From Porpolomopsis calyptriformis (lineage: Eukaryota; Basidiomycota; Agaricomycetes; Agaricales; Hygrophoraceae), in the NCBI GenBank assembly GCA_951640195.1, contig OX621163.1, positions 3,782,001 through 3,846,000 on the forward strand: DNA of 64,000 nucleotides, in the 5' to 3' direction. The position numbers and the translations under genes were made by a program. Of the stretch, positions 10,602 through 22,300 are shown in pieces (the stretch's first letter is position 1; every line of letters starts with the position of its first letter). The notes beneath the pieces were generated by a model. The model had not been told where the DNA came from and ran no database searches. It worked only from the letters and a program-made list of their open reading frames with translations.

Positions 10602-13600
10602 AACCTTCCAATTCTGACCATCTTGATCGATTGATGGAAATTGCAACCTTCCTTGCATCAAAAAAGAAATATAAACCCGTCTCAAAGAAAGTTTGCTCCA
10701 TAGTAGCTGAACTCCCCAACAAGTTCCAAATAATCCGAATAATCCTTAGCGATCCACTTGCAGACATGCCAACACTTGACCCAAACCCCCCAACATTTAC
10801 CCCGACCAAAAGATATATGATCGAATGAATGGAGCTTTTCAATAAAGCTCACCCCAGAGATTTCCTTTGGCCTCAGGAAAGGGCTCTCCTTTATGATTTC
10901 ATGAGAAAGCAAGATCTCACCTTCACCTGGAATGACTCTGAATGAGGACGTTTCAGATCCAACTTTTTCCCTCCCATCAATCTCCCAGTAGTACCACATA
11001 CACGCTGGGTACAAAAGAATATTCCAATTCCCCCAGGTATCTATTATGAAGTCTGCAAAGTTATCCAGCGAAAAATCAATGCTGGTATCTACGAACCCTT
11101 GAACTCCTCCTACTGATCGCGATAGTTCACTGTTCTAAAGAAAGGGGGAAAAGAACTTAGAATTGTTCATAGTCTCAAACCACTCAATCAAGTCACAATT
11201 CGACATTCAGGAGTCACACCAATTCCTGAACACTTGGCCAAACAGTTCAGCAGACGATCCTGTGGCGCTATGTTCGATCTTTACATTGGATATGATGAAC
11301 AAGTGATCACACCTTCATCTCGCGATCTAACCACATTCCAAACACCCTATGGGGCTCATCAACTAGTTACCCTACCCATGGGATGGACCAACTCTGTGCC
11401 TGTTTTTCATGACGATGTTACCTATATCCTCCAACTGGAGATTCCTGAGTTTATAATCCCCTATATTGACGATATCCCTATAAAGGGTCCCACGACTCAA
11501 TACATATTACCTAACAGATCCTATGAAATGATTCCAGAGAATGATGGAATTTGATGATTTGTGTGGGAACACTTCAGAAATCTCAATCGAATAGTCCAGT
11601 GAATGAAGTATTGCAGCAGAACCATGCAGGCTATAAATTATTCTTGTGTGCAGAAGAAACCACCATTCTTGGATATTGATGTACTCATTTAGGACAACTC
11701 CCCGATGAATCATGTGTCTCAGCAATCTGAAACTGGGGTCCTTGTAAAGACCTCTCTGAAGTTTGAGCCTTCCTTGGTACTATTGGCGTCATTTGAATTT
11801 TCATTCACAACTTTGCACATTAAGTGCACCACCTAGTCAAGCTCACTAGGAAAGATATGCCCTTTGAATTCAGTCCCGATTAGCTTGCCACTCAAGAGGA
11901 CTTAAAACAAGCCCTTCTACAATCGCCTGCTCTGCGAGTTCTCAATTATACTTCTGATGCCCCAGTAATACTCACCGTCGACACCTCCTATATTGCTGTT
12001 AGCTTTCACCTGTGCCAATGCAATCCCGATGACCCAAAGAAATGATACTATAATCAATTCGGTTTGATCACATTGAATAATCAAGAAAGAAGGTTCTCTC
12101 AGCTGAAACTCGAAATCTACAGTCTCTATCAAGCCTTGCAATCACTCCAACTCTACCTCATCAGTGTTCGAAACCTCATTATAGAAGTCGATGCTTGATA
12201 TATCAAAGGAATGCTAGCGAACCCAGACATTGCACCTCAAGCTAGTATTAACAGATGGATTGTAGCAATCCTCATGTTCCATTTTACTTTAGTACACATT
12301 GCTGGTTTGAACCATGGTCCCGACAGTCTCTCTCGATGCCCCTGACAGCCTGATGACCAAAATGACGAAGAGCTGATTGATAAAGACTTTGATGATTGGA
12401 TTAATCACGTCCACAGATTAATGCACTATATCAACGATTCGCCCATGCCCCAAACAAAAACCCTCCAATTGCCAACCTCAGTTTACTCACAGAGTAAACA
12501 TTTCAGTGAGGAAGAGGAGGACCCTATCCATCCATGTACCAATTGCTACAACATCATTCTGTGATCGGAAGCAGCTCAACAAGATGATCGACAACTTATC
12601 CTCATTCGAAAATGGCTCTCAGATCTTGAATGCCTGAGCAACATGCCCAACAACAACCATGTGAGTTTCATACAATACTGCAAAGAATTCTTTATTGACA
12701 ACAATCAACTATGGCAAAAGGATAGACAAGGCGCTCACAAATTAGTCATAGATCTAGATCACCGATTAGCGATCATGATGGAACTTCACGATTGAACAGG
12801 CCACAAGGCTATTTTCACTACTTGATCGATCATTTCCAAACATTTCTGGTGGCCTCATATGGCCCCTGACATAGTCTAGTTCATTCGGAAGTGTCATACC
12901 TGTCAGGTTCATCAAACTATGCAAGCCCTCATCCCTCCAACCATCTCCATGCCAGCTCCCCTGTTCACTAAAGTCTATGTCAACACAATGCATATGCCCC
13001 GATCCAGCCCATTTCAATATATAGTCCAAGGGTGATGCTCCTTCACCCACTACCCTGAATTCCAAATGCTTCATTCGGAAACAGCAAAATGGATTGGCGA
13101 ATGGATTTTCAAGGATATAATCTGTTGCTGGGGCTCTCTTCGAGAAATTGTCATGGACAATGGAATGGCCTTCTTAGGAACTATAGATCACCTTGCCAAG
13201 CGCTATCGAATCAACCACATTCGCATCAGTGGATACAACTCTTGAGTGAATGGAATAGTCAAATGATCTCACTTCAACATATAACAATTGCTATTCAAAG
13301 TTGTTGATGGCAATCAGAAACAATGGTAAATTGGAGCCTACTCTGTCTTCTAGGCTGAGTGCATCACTACCCAAAAGTGATTGGGATGCTTACCCTACTT
13401 TGCTGTCACTGGATCTCAGCTATTGCTTCCTTTAGATATTTCCAAAGCAACATATCTCCTTCCCACTCCAGATTCAGTTCTCTCAACAACTGATCTAATA
13501 TTGCAATGCACAATCGCTCTACAGAAATGAGATGCAGACTTAGAGCAACTTCAATTGAAGGTTCTCACTGCTCACCTATGATCCACCGTTCAATTCGAGA

Positions 13601-13940
13601 AGAGACACAAGAAGACCATTTGCAACTACGACTTCAAAACTGGCGATCTCATACTCATTTGGAATACAAAGATCGAGAAGTCTCTCAATCGAAAGATGCA
13701 TCCTCAATACCTAGAACCCCTAGTTGTGATATCTCGAAACCTAGGAAAAGCTTATATTGTTGCAGAGCTCGACGGATCTGTCTTACACCATCCAATCGCT
13801 GTGTTTAGAGTCATCCCATACTTCACTCGAAGATCAATCGCAATTCCTGAATGATTCCTCAACATATCGACTTCACAACTTAGAGATATGGAATGTTTGC
13901 TAACTAGTGAACCACTCGATAGCATTGCGATTGAGGACTT
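10602..13940 (+). pseudogene. pol of element H (RT, RNase H, integrase)
   Basis: Continuation of H after G. Recognisable blocks are FTPTKRYMIE with RDFLWPQERALL, then an RT with SGVTPIPEHLAKQF, TLPMGWTNSVPVFHDDV and the catalytic YIDDIP at about 11461. RNase H has ILTVDTSYIAV and later HGPDSLSRCP. The integrase has the HHCC-type C-HT-C-QVH (about 12895), CSFTHYPEFQML and IVMDNGMAFLG, then the C-terminal DLILIWNTKIEKSL. No chromodomain follows. About twenty in-frame stops are present, most being TGA for Arg or Trp. Confidence 0.8.
12497..12516 (+). promoter_or_regulatory. Internal (central) polypurine-tract candidate of H
   Basis: A 20-base stretch ending GAGGAAGAG is identical to 16830-16849, which is the polypurine tract directly before the 3' LTR. 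Here it codes for the HFSEEE part of pol, between RNase H and integrase. Ty1 and lentiviruses use a second internal plus-strand primer of this kind; for this element it is an inference. Confidence 0.45.
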
Positions 13941-14074
13941 GTAACCTGCCGTAATGCATCGCTACACACTGTTTTTCATTTCAAGTCTTTCTTTCATTTT
14001 TTTTAGAAACAGAAATACAATTTTAAAAGAAGAAAAGCCTAAAGGCTACAAAATTATACAAGACAAAGTAAAAT

Positions 14075-14893
14075 CTACAATTGGTCCAAGACCATTTCCT
14101 CTTCCTTCTCTTCTAAACCCCTTAAAATCTCTTCGAGAATGATGATTTGCGCTTTTACGTGTGCTTTCTCCTCCGCAATTGCTGCCAAAACCTCTCATAA
14201 CTTGTCTTTATTGGCAGCTGCTGCCTTTGCCTTTCCTTTCCAACCTGCAATTGGCCACATCATTCCTTTTGAACTCTTGCCCACCATCTCCTCTTCAAAG
14301 GGCAGGGTCTCATCAATATAAACCACAGGACCTGAAAAAGAATTAGTTGGAAAGAATAAAAGTCAAAAAAAAAAAAAAAAAAGAAAAACTTATGAGAAAT
14401 GGCCCTCACCAATTTCCGAACCCCCTTCAATGATTCTCCCACCATCACCAACTTGTTCGTACCCTTCAATTCCACCTTGGGCCATGGCTTGAACTTCTTG
14501 CCCAAACAGGTTTCCCCCTTCCAATAGCATCCACGCTTATCTATTACGCACTTGACACATAATGGATTGGTGGGGTCAATCTCACATTCTGCGCTGACCT
14601 TTTTGCAAAAATCACACTATGAAATAAAGAAGTCTATTAGTAAAACAAAAATAAGAGAAGAGAGAGAAACTTACCTTGCCCTCGACCAGGTGCAAGGTCT
14701 CCTCTATTGCCTTTCACTTGCAGTACTCCCGCATCGTTATTACTGGAAGGGACTGACCCTTCTCCACCATCCTCTCCCAGTAGGCTGCCTTCGACTGCTT
14801 GACCAGTTCTTCTGCAGTCAGTGATTGCACTGCTGCTATCGACTCTTCTTCACTATCCAGGGGCTGGTGCCCATCCTCCGTCGTCTGCGTCAT
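14075..14893 (-). pseudogene. Antisense Cys-rich coiled-coil gene in the 3' part of H
   Basis: Convergent to pol, with its stop about 130 bp from the end of pol. Exon 1 (14893-14675) starts MTQTTEDGHQPLDSEEES and has one TGA for Arg. A 58-bp intron (14674-14617, GTAAGT..CATAG) follows. Exon 2 opens with C-DF-C-KKVSAE-C and C-VK-C-VIDKRG-C-YW, two CxxC clusters resembling a zinc-binding or DNA-binding module. A second intron containing a long T run ends near 14,320; its donor is uncertain. Exon 3 ends in a charged coiled coil (EKAHVKAQIIILEEILRG). It has the same layout as the antisense gene of X. Function unknown; a regulator of the element is one possibility. Confidence 0.55.
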
Positions 14894-14975
14894 TTATCAG
14901 GTGAAATATAAATACTTCACTTCTAGAACTACTGGAGTTATATGTCAATCAAGTAAGTCCTAGTTGTTCGGGGGA

Positions 14976-15931
14976 GATGTGGATTGATTGGCTAATGGAC
15001 ACTTCCTTCTTTGATGGGGCTTGAGTAATCCTTGGCTAGGATGTACAGATAAACAGGCTATCCAAACTCAATGGATAGTATTGACTGGGAGAACAAGAAT
15101 GAAGTCAACGGCTGACTTAGAAGAATACATATCACAGTGAGGTCTCTCCAATAAGGACTGAGACTTAGAGAATGTGATGAATAAGCAGGGGCTGAGGTAA
15201 GATAAGATAGTCCTCAGTGGCTATCTTCAACTTATAGAAATACGTCAAGGGGTGATTCCTAAGTTGGTTCTCAATGTAAGAGGGCTTAGGCAAAATCACA
15301 CAGGGTATAAGCTTAATAGACTAGACTAGATTGGATGTATTGACTACAGACAAGTAGTATCAATAAGAGGTAGTACTAGGTACTGAGTACTAGGGGTGAG
15401 TTCAAGGGAAAAGGGGAGAGTGAGGGGGGGGGGGATAAAGTAGGCTTTAAAGTGAACTGAATGTGAACTGAACTCCTCACTGGTGAAAAGGGGGCCCTTT
15501 ATATATGTTTGAGAACAATGGGCAATGAGAACAATAGGAAATAAGAACAATGGATAAAAGAACAATGAGGAGTTTGAATTGTGACTCACTCTGAGTCAGA
15601 CAACGAGGAGAACAATGGAGGAGATTAATATGAGTCATAGTGACTCAGAGAACAATGGAGTGATGATAGAACAATAGACACATGGGATATGAGTCATTCT
15701 GACTCAGAGAACAATGGGGAAGAATGCTATTGTCCATGATAAGATAGCATAGGTAAAGATAGTAGTGTATCTTATCCGAGATAAGATAATATGTGAGGGA
15801 TAGTGATATCTTATCTAAGATAAGATAAGATAAGATAAGATGAAGGATATTTGAGCCATGGATGCTACTTGCTGAATGCATGATCTTTGGTTAAGTTTGA
15901 TACCAAATCAGTTTGGGATCATGACACATTG
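14976..15931. repeat. Candidate solo LTR or regulatory block within H
   Basis: About 950 bp with no convincing reading frame, ends TGTGGATTG and CATGACACA, a TATA-like TTTATATATG at about 15500, nine or so AGAACAATGG-like repeats (15505-15720), six TGASTCA motifs (15580-15710) and a run of GATAAG repeats (15720-15845). Purine-rich or G-rich tracts lie at both edges. The content resembles an LTR promoter, but I cannot find a matching target duplication, so the limits and nature stay open. It separates two antisense coding segments. Confidence 0.35.
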
Positions 15932-16684
15932 CCCCCGTCATGTCTGGCATGTCTGCTGACACCTCTGCCACCTTCATTCCACCTTCACCCACTGCCTTTT
16001 CTGTCTCTCAATGGAACTCTTCCTCATTGATTTTTCTATCCAGAAGCAACTGGAGGAGCCTCTTGTAGGCTTCCTCCACCTGCTTCCAGTCCTCTGCATC
16101 CTGTTCCTCCTATACCTCTTGCTCCCATTTCTCTCACTCCTCTCATTCCACCCTCTCGACCCACTTGTGCTCCACTTGCTCTCATTCTTCTTGCTCCACC
16201 TGCTCTGGTTCTTCTCGCTCCTCGTGTTCAACCCTCTCTTACTCCTCCCACGCAGATGCCTCCACCCTCTCCCTCGCCTCATGTTCTTCTTCCTCTCTTC
16301 GCTCTCGCTTAACCCTTCTCCGCCTCTGCCTTCTCTTCAACCTCCCGATGTACCACCCCTGCCAACCTTGGCATCAGCAGCTCCCCCACCCACTCTAACT
16401 ACCCTTATTCTTCGAAAACGTCGAAGGTCTCATGGGCCTCCTTTTGCCACATGATGACCTCATCATCTGTCGATGTTTCTTTAAAGGCCTTCACGACCTG
16501 ATTATATGCAATCTAAAAAGATGGATTAGTAAAGAAAAATGATTAAAAACACCAGACTTACCAGCAACTTGCAAAATTGTTGGCCCCAGATCTTGTAATC
16601 TTTGGGTTCAGCAACCCCATCTGGAAGCAACTTCATCTGGTTGCTAATCTTCTGTTTCGCAATGGTTATTATGTTCTTCACCAT
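15932..16684 (-). pseudogene. Antisense acidic coiled-coil reading frame in H
   Basis: From an ATG at 16684 a 41-codon exon (MVKNIITIAKQKISNQMK..) ends at a clean splice donor (GTAAGT, intron 16561-16513). The second exon is highly charged, with long runs of Glu, Arg and Lys (KQVEEAYKRLLQLLLDRK near its end), typical of a coiled coil. Eight or so TGA/TAG codons interrupt it, most at Arg (CGA) positions. It may be the upstream part of the Cys-rich antisense gene at 14075-14893, split by the block 14976-15931. No homolog is recognised. Confidence 0.4.
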
Positions 16685-16829
16685 TGCTGATTGTCTTGAC
16701 ACATTTTCTTGACGTTGTGGTGTGCGATTTAAAGACTGTTATGTCTGAAGAGGAATATGACACAGTTGTCACACTTATAAATGTGCCCTGGCAACTACCA
16801 GCAAATCATGTGATTGACTGAGGACAGTC

Positions 16830-16850
16830 AACATTTCAGTGAGGAAGAGA
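16830..16850 (+). promoter_or_regulatory. 3' polypurine tract of element H
   Basis: GAGGAAGAGA lies directly before the 3' LTR and would prime plus-strand DNA synthesis. The surrounding 20 bases are repeated exactly at 12497-12516. Confidence 0.6.
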
Positions 16851-17460
16851 TAATACAACCCCTCCATCCCCTGACCACTATATATTCAACTATACGAATA
16901 CTAGATGCCTATCAAGTCCTTCAAATATGAACATGAACTCTCCAAATACTCTTGATAGCTTCCAAATGTCCCAAACAAGTTTGAAAAATATCAAACGCTC
17001 TAAAGGCGATTAAAGCTTTCCGAATGCGAATGAAAATTTGTATATCAAAGGGAAGACACTATTCAAAGGCATCAGTTCTCTTCTATTTCTCCCTTTTCAT
17101 TCAACTTCTTCATTCCCATCCACTACTTTCCCCTTAGATCATTAGAGAGGCTCGCCTTTTATCATATTCATTCAAAGGGATCCTTGTACTAGAAGATATA
17201 TATACTGTATATTGTAGCTAGTGATCCAACAAGTTAGATATTCACTTCTCTCTCACTCTCAAGTCTAGATCCTCTCTAAGACTTCTTCTCAACTTCCTCT
17301 TTCAATTCTCTAACTCTTCTGATCCCCCGATTGATCACATTCACAAACAATTGAAGACTCCCTTTCCATGATCATTGATCATAGACTGTGTCAAGACTCT
17401 TTATAGTGATCCTCACACCTTATTCTGTGTTTGGTTCTCATACACAAAGCAGACGTATCA
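16851..17460 (+). repeat. 3' LTR of element H (copy B)
   Basis: 610 bp, the partner of 172-781. It starts TAATAC (from TGATAC) and ends GTATCA, and is followed by the ATGG target copy. Differences from copy A are mostly transitions. Confidence 0.85.
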
Positions 17461-17912
17461 ATGGTTCCCAATCATTATCCCCTACCACTCTTACATCAAA
17501 TAGTTCAACAACCAAAACTGCAATCTGCTGCACTGTTCACAGTTGTGGATATCCGGTGGGGATTCAACAATATCTGAATCAAAGAAGGCGATGAATGGAA
17601 AGCCAGTTTCAACATTATCGAGGGACTCTTCATTCCAAGAGTGATATTCTTTGGTCTACAGAATTCTCCAGCTACATTCCAATGAATGATCGATACGTGA
17701 TTTGCTGAAGTGCTAAGATCAGGTTGCGTTTTTATCTATATTGATGACGTTCTCATCTGCGGAGACAATCTAGAAGAACTACATTACTGGATGTTCAAAA
17801 CCCTTGATATCATGAAGAAACACAAACTCTCCTGTAAACCTGTCAAATGCCAATTCAAGAAGGAAGAGGTGATCTATCTAGGAATGACCTTGTCAAAGGG
17901 TCATATCAGAAC
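17461..17912 (+). pseudogene. Element D pol, part 2: reverse transcriptase core
   Basis: Continues the frame of 1-171: VPNHYPLPLLHQIVQQ, VVDIRWGFNNI, GLQNSPATFQ and the catalytic FIYIDDVLICGD at about 17738, then KPVKCQFKKEEVIYLGM and GHIRT. Three TGA codons replace Arg. The frame is cut after GHIRT by element E and continues NPKKVKAIVEWPKP at 24812. Confidence 0.88.
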
Positions 17913-18271
17913 TGTTAGACAGCAGTCTAGGATTGATCACAAGGTTTTACTTCAGGCTCTGGGTGTAGGGTTTTAAAGGGCTAGCAGACTACTGATTGGG
18001 GTGTTAACGAAAGAAACAGACTTATCCTAAGTCTATCTACTGCTAGCTTTATATACTAGCTAAGTATGAGTCATACTGACTACGTGTGAGTCGTAATGAC
18101 TATGGATGAGTCATGTAGATAAGGAGAGTGATGGTAGACTGAATATAGATATGGCTTGGTCACCTTCTATTACTAAGCAGAGCTTGGGTGGCTAAGTGGT
18201 TATTGATGTAAACTGTCTGATGTAAATAGGGATAGATGAGCAAAGGAAAAAGAAAAAATATATCTCTGACA
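17913..18271 (-). repeat. 3' LTR of element E
   Basis: 359 bp. It contains TGAGTCA-type motifs (two perfect, one TGAGTCG) around 18065-18115 and a TATATAAAG box on the minus strand near 18050. Confidence 0.9.
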
Positions 18272-18551
18272 TTCACCTCCACAAAAAGGAAATTCGTCCC
18301 GAATTTTAAGAAGACTCTTCGAAGTGAAGGAAGGGTGTCAAGGGGAGGTGTAAAGGGATGGTAGAGGTGGGTAGAGGGGTGATGAGATGGGTGAGCAATA
18401 AAGAGGAGGGATGAGTGGACAGATGTCAGATCAAAGACTATCCACTAGGTATACTTTTCCTCAACTCTCCAGTAGATATCACCTTCTCTAACCACACATC
18501 CAGAAGGGAGGCGCAAGGAATACCCATTCATTGGGAAACAGCATGCGGTCC

Positions 18552-19349
18552 CTAGGTCGCGCCATCATAAACTGGGGGTTGAAGCAGGTGTCCATCTGGG
18601 TCAAACCAGTGGTAGCGGTTATCCAACTCCCAGGCATGTCGCAACCAAGTTTCAGCCAGCTCCTTACACATCACAGCATTCTCCTCCAGGTCAAGGATCC
18701 TTTTGTACTTGGCATCCATCATCAAGCGGTAGCTGTTCCAGGCAGTATAGAGTTGGTTGGCAATACAATGGATGCAGTGCAAGATGGGGTCTTTGGGGAT
18801 AGTGGGGGTGGTGACGTCAGATTTGTCCTGGTCCAGTATAACCATCAAAAGTTGGCACCCAACTTGGTACGCCTCCAGCCAATCTTCAAGTTGATTCTTC
18901 TTGTCGTCAAAGTTGCTGTCCTTGTCGAATGTGTACCAGTGATGGTCATAGTTGAGTTTGCATCAACGTGCTCCAGAAATAAAAGGGACGTAGGTCTCAG
19001 GGCACCCAGATAGGTGCTCGACCTTGGCAAAGGGGAGCCCTTGGTAGTTACGATTTCGTCCCAGCTTGTCAATAGTATCGGTGCGTTGTCTCGGCTTCTT
19101 GAACCATTGGGTAACCAAGACACTATTGGATGAAGAAGAGGAAGAAGAGGAATCAGGGGGGAGGTTGGAGGTAGAAGCGGGGGGGTTCCCTCAGGGTGGA
19201 TGCCTCCCAGTCGACTTGTGGGCATAAAGAACTTGGCGGGGTATTTCGTGCTTCTTTTGATGATTGTCAGGAAGGGGAAGTCCTTATAATCGTCGGAGAT
19301 TGAAAAGGAGAAAAAGAGATTCAACGATCGTGATGTCGGTAGTATTCAT
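18552..19349 (-). pseudogene. Extra sense ORF (ORF3) of element E, downstream of pol
   Basis: Starts at an ATG ten bases beyond the pol stop. After about 50 codons (SISDDYKDFPFLTIIK..) one frameshift near 19,200 leads into a frame that stays open, apart from two TGA at Arg positions, to the stop at 18552. That frame contains a Ser run, a basic segment (QWFKKPRQRTDTIDKLGRN), GCPETYVPFISGARR, YDHHWYTFDKDSNFD and a helical C-terminus (ETWLRHAWELDNRYHWFDPD). No catalytic motif is recognised. Long open length and decay only at CpG suggest it was coding until recently. Its function is unknown. Confidence 0.55.
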
Positions 19350-19358
19350 AAAAGAGAG

Positions 19359-22300
19359 TTAAATTGCCACTTGAATTGACTTTTCATAATTCATCAAGAC
19401 GTCTTTTGCATGCTTGAGGTTCCATCGTGGTTCCCAGGTGGCGGCCTCTATTGGGTAGCCTTTCCACTTGATTAGGTATTGTCAGTTCCATTTTCCTGGG
19501 GTGTGATTCAGAATATGTTCCACTTAATACTCGGGTTCTCCTTTGATCACATCCAGAGGTGGTTGGAGATTGTCATCTTCTTCGATTGGAGGGTGGAGAT
19601 CAAGATTCTCCTCTAGAGCCTTGAGTAGTGAAATGTGAAACACAGGGTGGATCCTCCATGACAGTGGTAGCTTTAGTTGATAAGCCACAGGTGATACTTG
19701 TTTTAGAATTATAAAAGGTCCGAGCCGGTGGACATCCAGTTTCTTTGCTGGGCGGCCAGTTTTCAAATTCTTGGCATCAAGCCAGACCCTTTGTCCTTCA
19801 TAAAATGTGGGTTCCTTTTGATGTTTTCAATCAGCATAGAGCTTCATTGAGTTAGTGGTCTTTTGAAGAGATTCTTCAGCGTTCTCTCTAGCTCTAGTAA
19901 GCTGCACGTAAAACTCATTAGCATCAGGATTTGAGGTTTGGGTTGGAACTGATAAGGGGGTGTGAGGGTGTCGACCATATTCAAGCCAGAAGGGGGATTA
20001 GTGAGCGGAGGAATGTTCTCGGTTGTTATAAGCAAACTCCGCCAGAGCTAACCAATCTTTCCAATCGTCTTGCATGAAGTTAGTGTAGAGCCATACGTAC
20101 TGCTCTAACTCTTGATTGGTTCATTCAGTTTGTCCATCTGTTTGGGGGTGATAGGCAGTAGAAAGTCCAGAAGTGGTTCCTAGGAGTTCATTCAATGACG
20201 TAGCAAATTTTGATGAGAATTGGGTTCCTCGATTGGTAATGATCTTCTCTGGCCATCCATGGTGCTTCCAGACATGTTCTTGAAACAGTGCAGCAGTTCC
20301 TTTAGCAGACAGGTTTCCAGTTGTTGGGATGAAGTGAGCCCGTTTGGTGAATCTGTCCACCACAACTAGAATAGCGTCAAATCCTTTTGAGTTAGGGAGT
20401 TCCACGATTAGATCAGCAGTGATATGTTGCCATGGTTTAGTAGGAGGGGGTAACGGTTGGAGAAGTCCAGTGGGTTTCTGTGGATAAACCTTGGTCTGTT
20501 GACAAGCAAGGCAGGACTTCATGTAATTGGTGATATCTTGTGGGGCACCTTCCCATGTGTAATTACGGAGGAGCAGTTCCTTCATCTTCTCAATACTGGG
20601 ATGGCCACCAGTGGGTGTGTCATGGGTCAATCGAATAATTTCCATGCGCAAAGATACGTCCTTTGGCACAACTATATGATCTCCAGCATCACGCACAATG
20701 CCATCTACGTGGGTGTATCTGGAAGAGGGATCTTCAATTTTGGCCATGATCTCAAGGGGCAGGGGGGAATGAAAACAAAGCTTGGATAAAAAGTTGGGGG
20801 ACGATAAACTGATAATTGCATTGATGAAAAGCGCATTGACAAAAAGTTCTTTTGGCAGAAGGACCTTCTCCTCCACCTCCTCATAAGACTCCGGGTAATG
20901 ATCTGGATGCTTGGAGAGTCCATCAGCCTTATTCTTGATCCTAGGCTGGTAGCTGATTCTGAACCAAAAGTGAGCTAAAAACTCAGACCATCTAGCCTGG
21001 CGTCTAGAGAGTTGATGGCTGGTTATGAAGTATTGGAGGGACTGGTTGTCAGTCTTGATCATAATGGGCTGTTGTATCCCTTGTAGGAGGTATCTCCATT
21101 CATTCAAGGCAGATATGATAGCCAAAAGCTCTTGGTCATGGGTGGGGTAATTTCCTTCAGCTGGGAGGAGGGTCTTGGAGTAGAAGCCAATGGGGTGCCA
21201 ATCTTCTTCATCATTCTCTTTCTGGGTCAAGACTGCACCCAGGGCAACACCAGAGGCATCTATCTCCAGAAGGTAAGGAAGGTCTGGCTTCAGGGTTCTC
21301 AAAACAGGAGCAGAGGTAAGCGCATTCTTGAGGGTATCAAAAGCACGTTGTTGCCTAGGGGTCCAAATCCATTCTTGATCCTTTTGTAGGAGCTCATTGA
21401 GAGGATGAGCAATCAGGGAGTAATCCTTGATAAACCTTCACCAAAAGTTGGCAGTGCCAAGGAAGGATTGGAGGTCTCGTTTCTTCTGGGGGATAGGCCA
21501 GTTTCTGATTGCTTCAACCTTCTTAGGGTTAATAGCAATGTGGCCTTTAGAGATCATCATCCCCAGATAAATCACTTCCTTTTTCTCGAACTGGCACTTG
21601 ACAGGTTTGCAGGACAGTTGGTTCTTCTCCATGATCTCTAGAGTTCATTCCATCCAATGGGTGAGTTCAGTAAGGTCCTTTCCCATGATCAAGATATCGT
21701 CAATATAGATGTGGACCTGTTTGGAATCGATAACCTCTTTGAAGAGAACGTCGATCATTCGTTGGAAGGAGGCAGGTGAATTTCGCATTCCAAAGAACAT
21801 GACAGTGGGCTTGAACAGCCCTCATCGAGTGTTGAAGGCTCCTTTCCATTCGTCTCCTTCTTTGATACGAATATTGTTAAAGCCCCATCGGATATCCATG
21901 ACTGTGAACAATTCCGCTTCTGATAACTTGGTCTGCTGAATAATCTCAGAGATGAGAGGTAAGGGATAAGTGTCTGGGATTGTGTGAGCATTCAGATAGT
22001 GATAGTCTTGGATTTGACGCAGTCCAGCATCTTGTCCTTGGGCATTAACTTCTTCACCTTTGGGAGCAAAGAAGAATGAGGCAGCTTGTTTAGAATTTGA
22101 TTATCGTATTTGTCTACTTGCAAGTTGTTCCTCCAGGAATTCATTCAGCTTTCCCTGTTTGTACTCAGTGAGTTTGTACACCTTTCCGATCTTGGGTCTA
22201 AAGGTAGGTTCGAGATCGATTGCATAGTCAAATTCTGCTCATCGTGGGGGAAGTTCATTGAAGGTAGTCTTCATAAACACCTTCCAGTGCCTCCAGTATT

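Larger units (their letters stand above)
172..17460 (+). mobile_element. Gypsy element H, full length, inserted in D; hosts element G
   Basis: Two 610-bp LTRs (172-781 and 16851-17460) of the form TGATRY...GTATYA bound this element. The target duplication is ACGG at 168-171 and ATGG at 17461-17464; the second copy differs by a CpG transition. Internally, gag and protease (about 1040-3311) are separated from pol (10602 onward) by element G. A polypurine tract abuts the 3' LTR. The reverse transcriptase core is YIDDIP, a group common in mushrooms, and I see no chromodomain. The 3' part carries antisense reading frames. The LTRs have diverged a lot, mostly by transitions, so H is older than G, E, X and Y. 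Without G it is about 10 kb. Confidence 0.85.

Noticed and set aside
14976..15931. Confirmed solo LTR
   Set aside because: LTR-like content, but no target duplication and G-rich tracts at both edges, so orientation and limits cannot be fixed.
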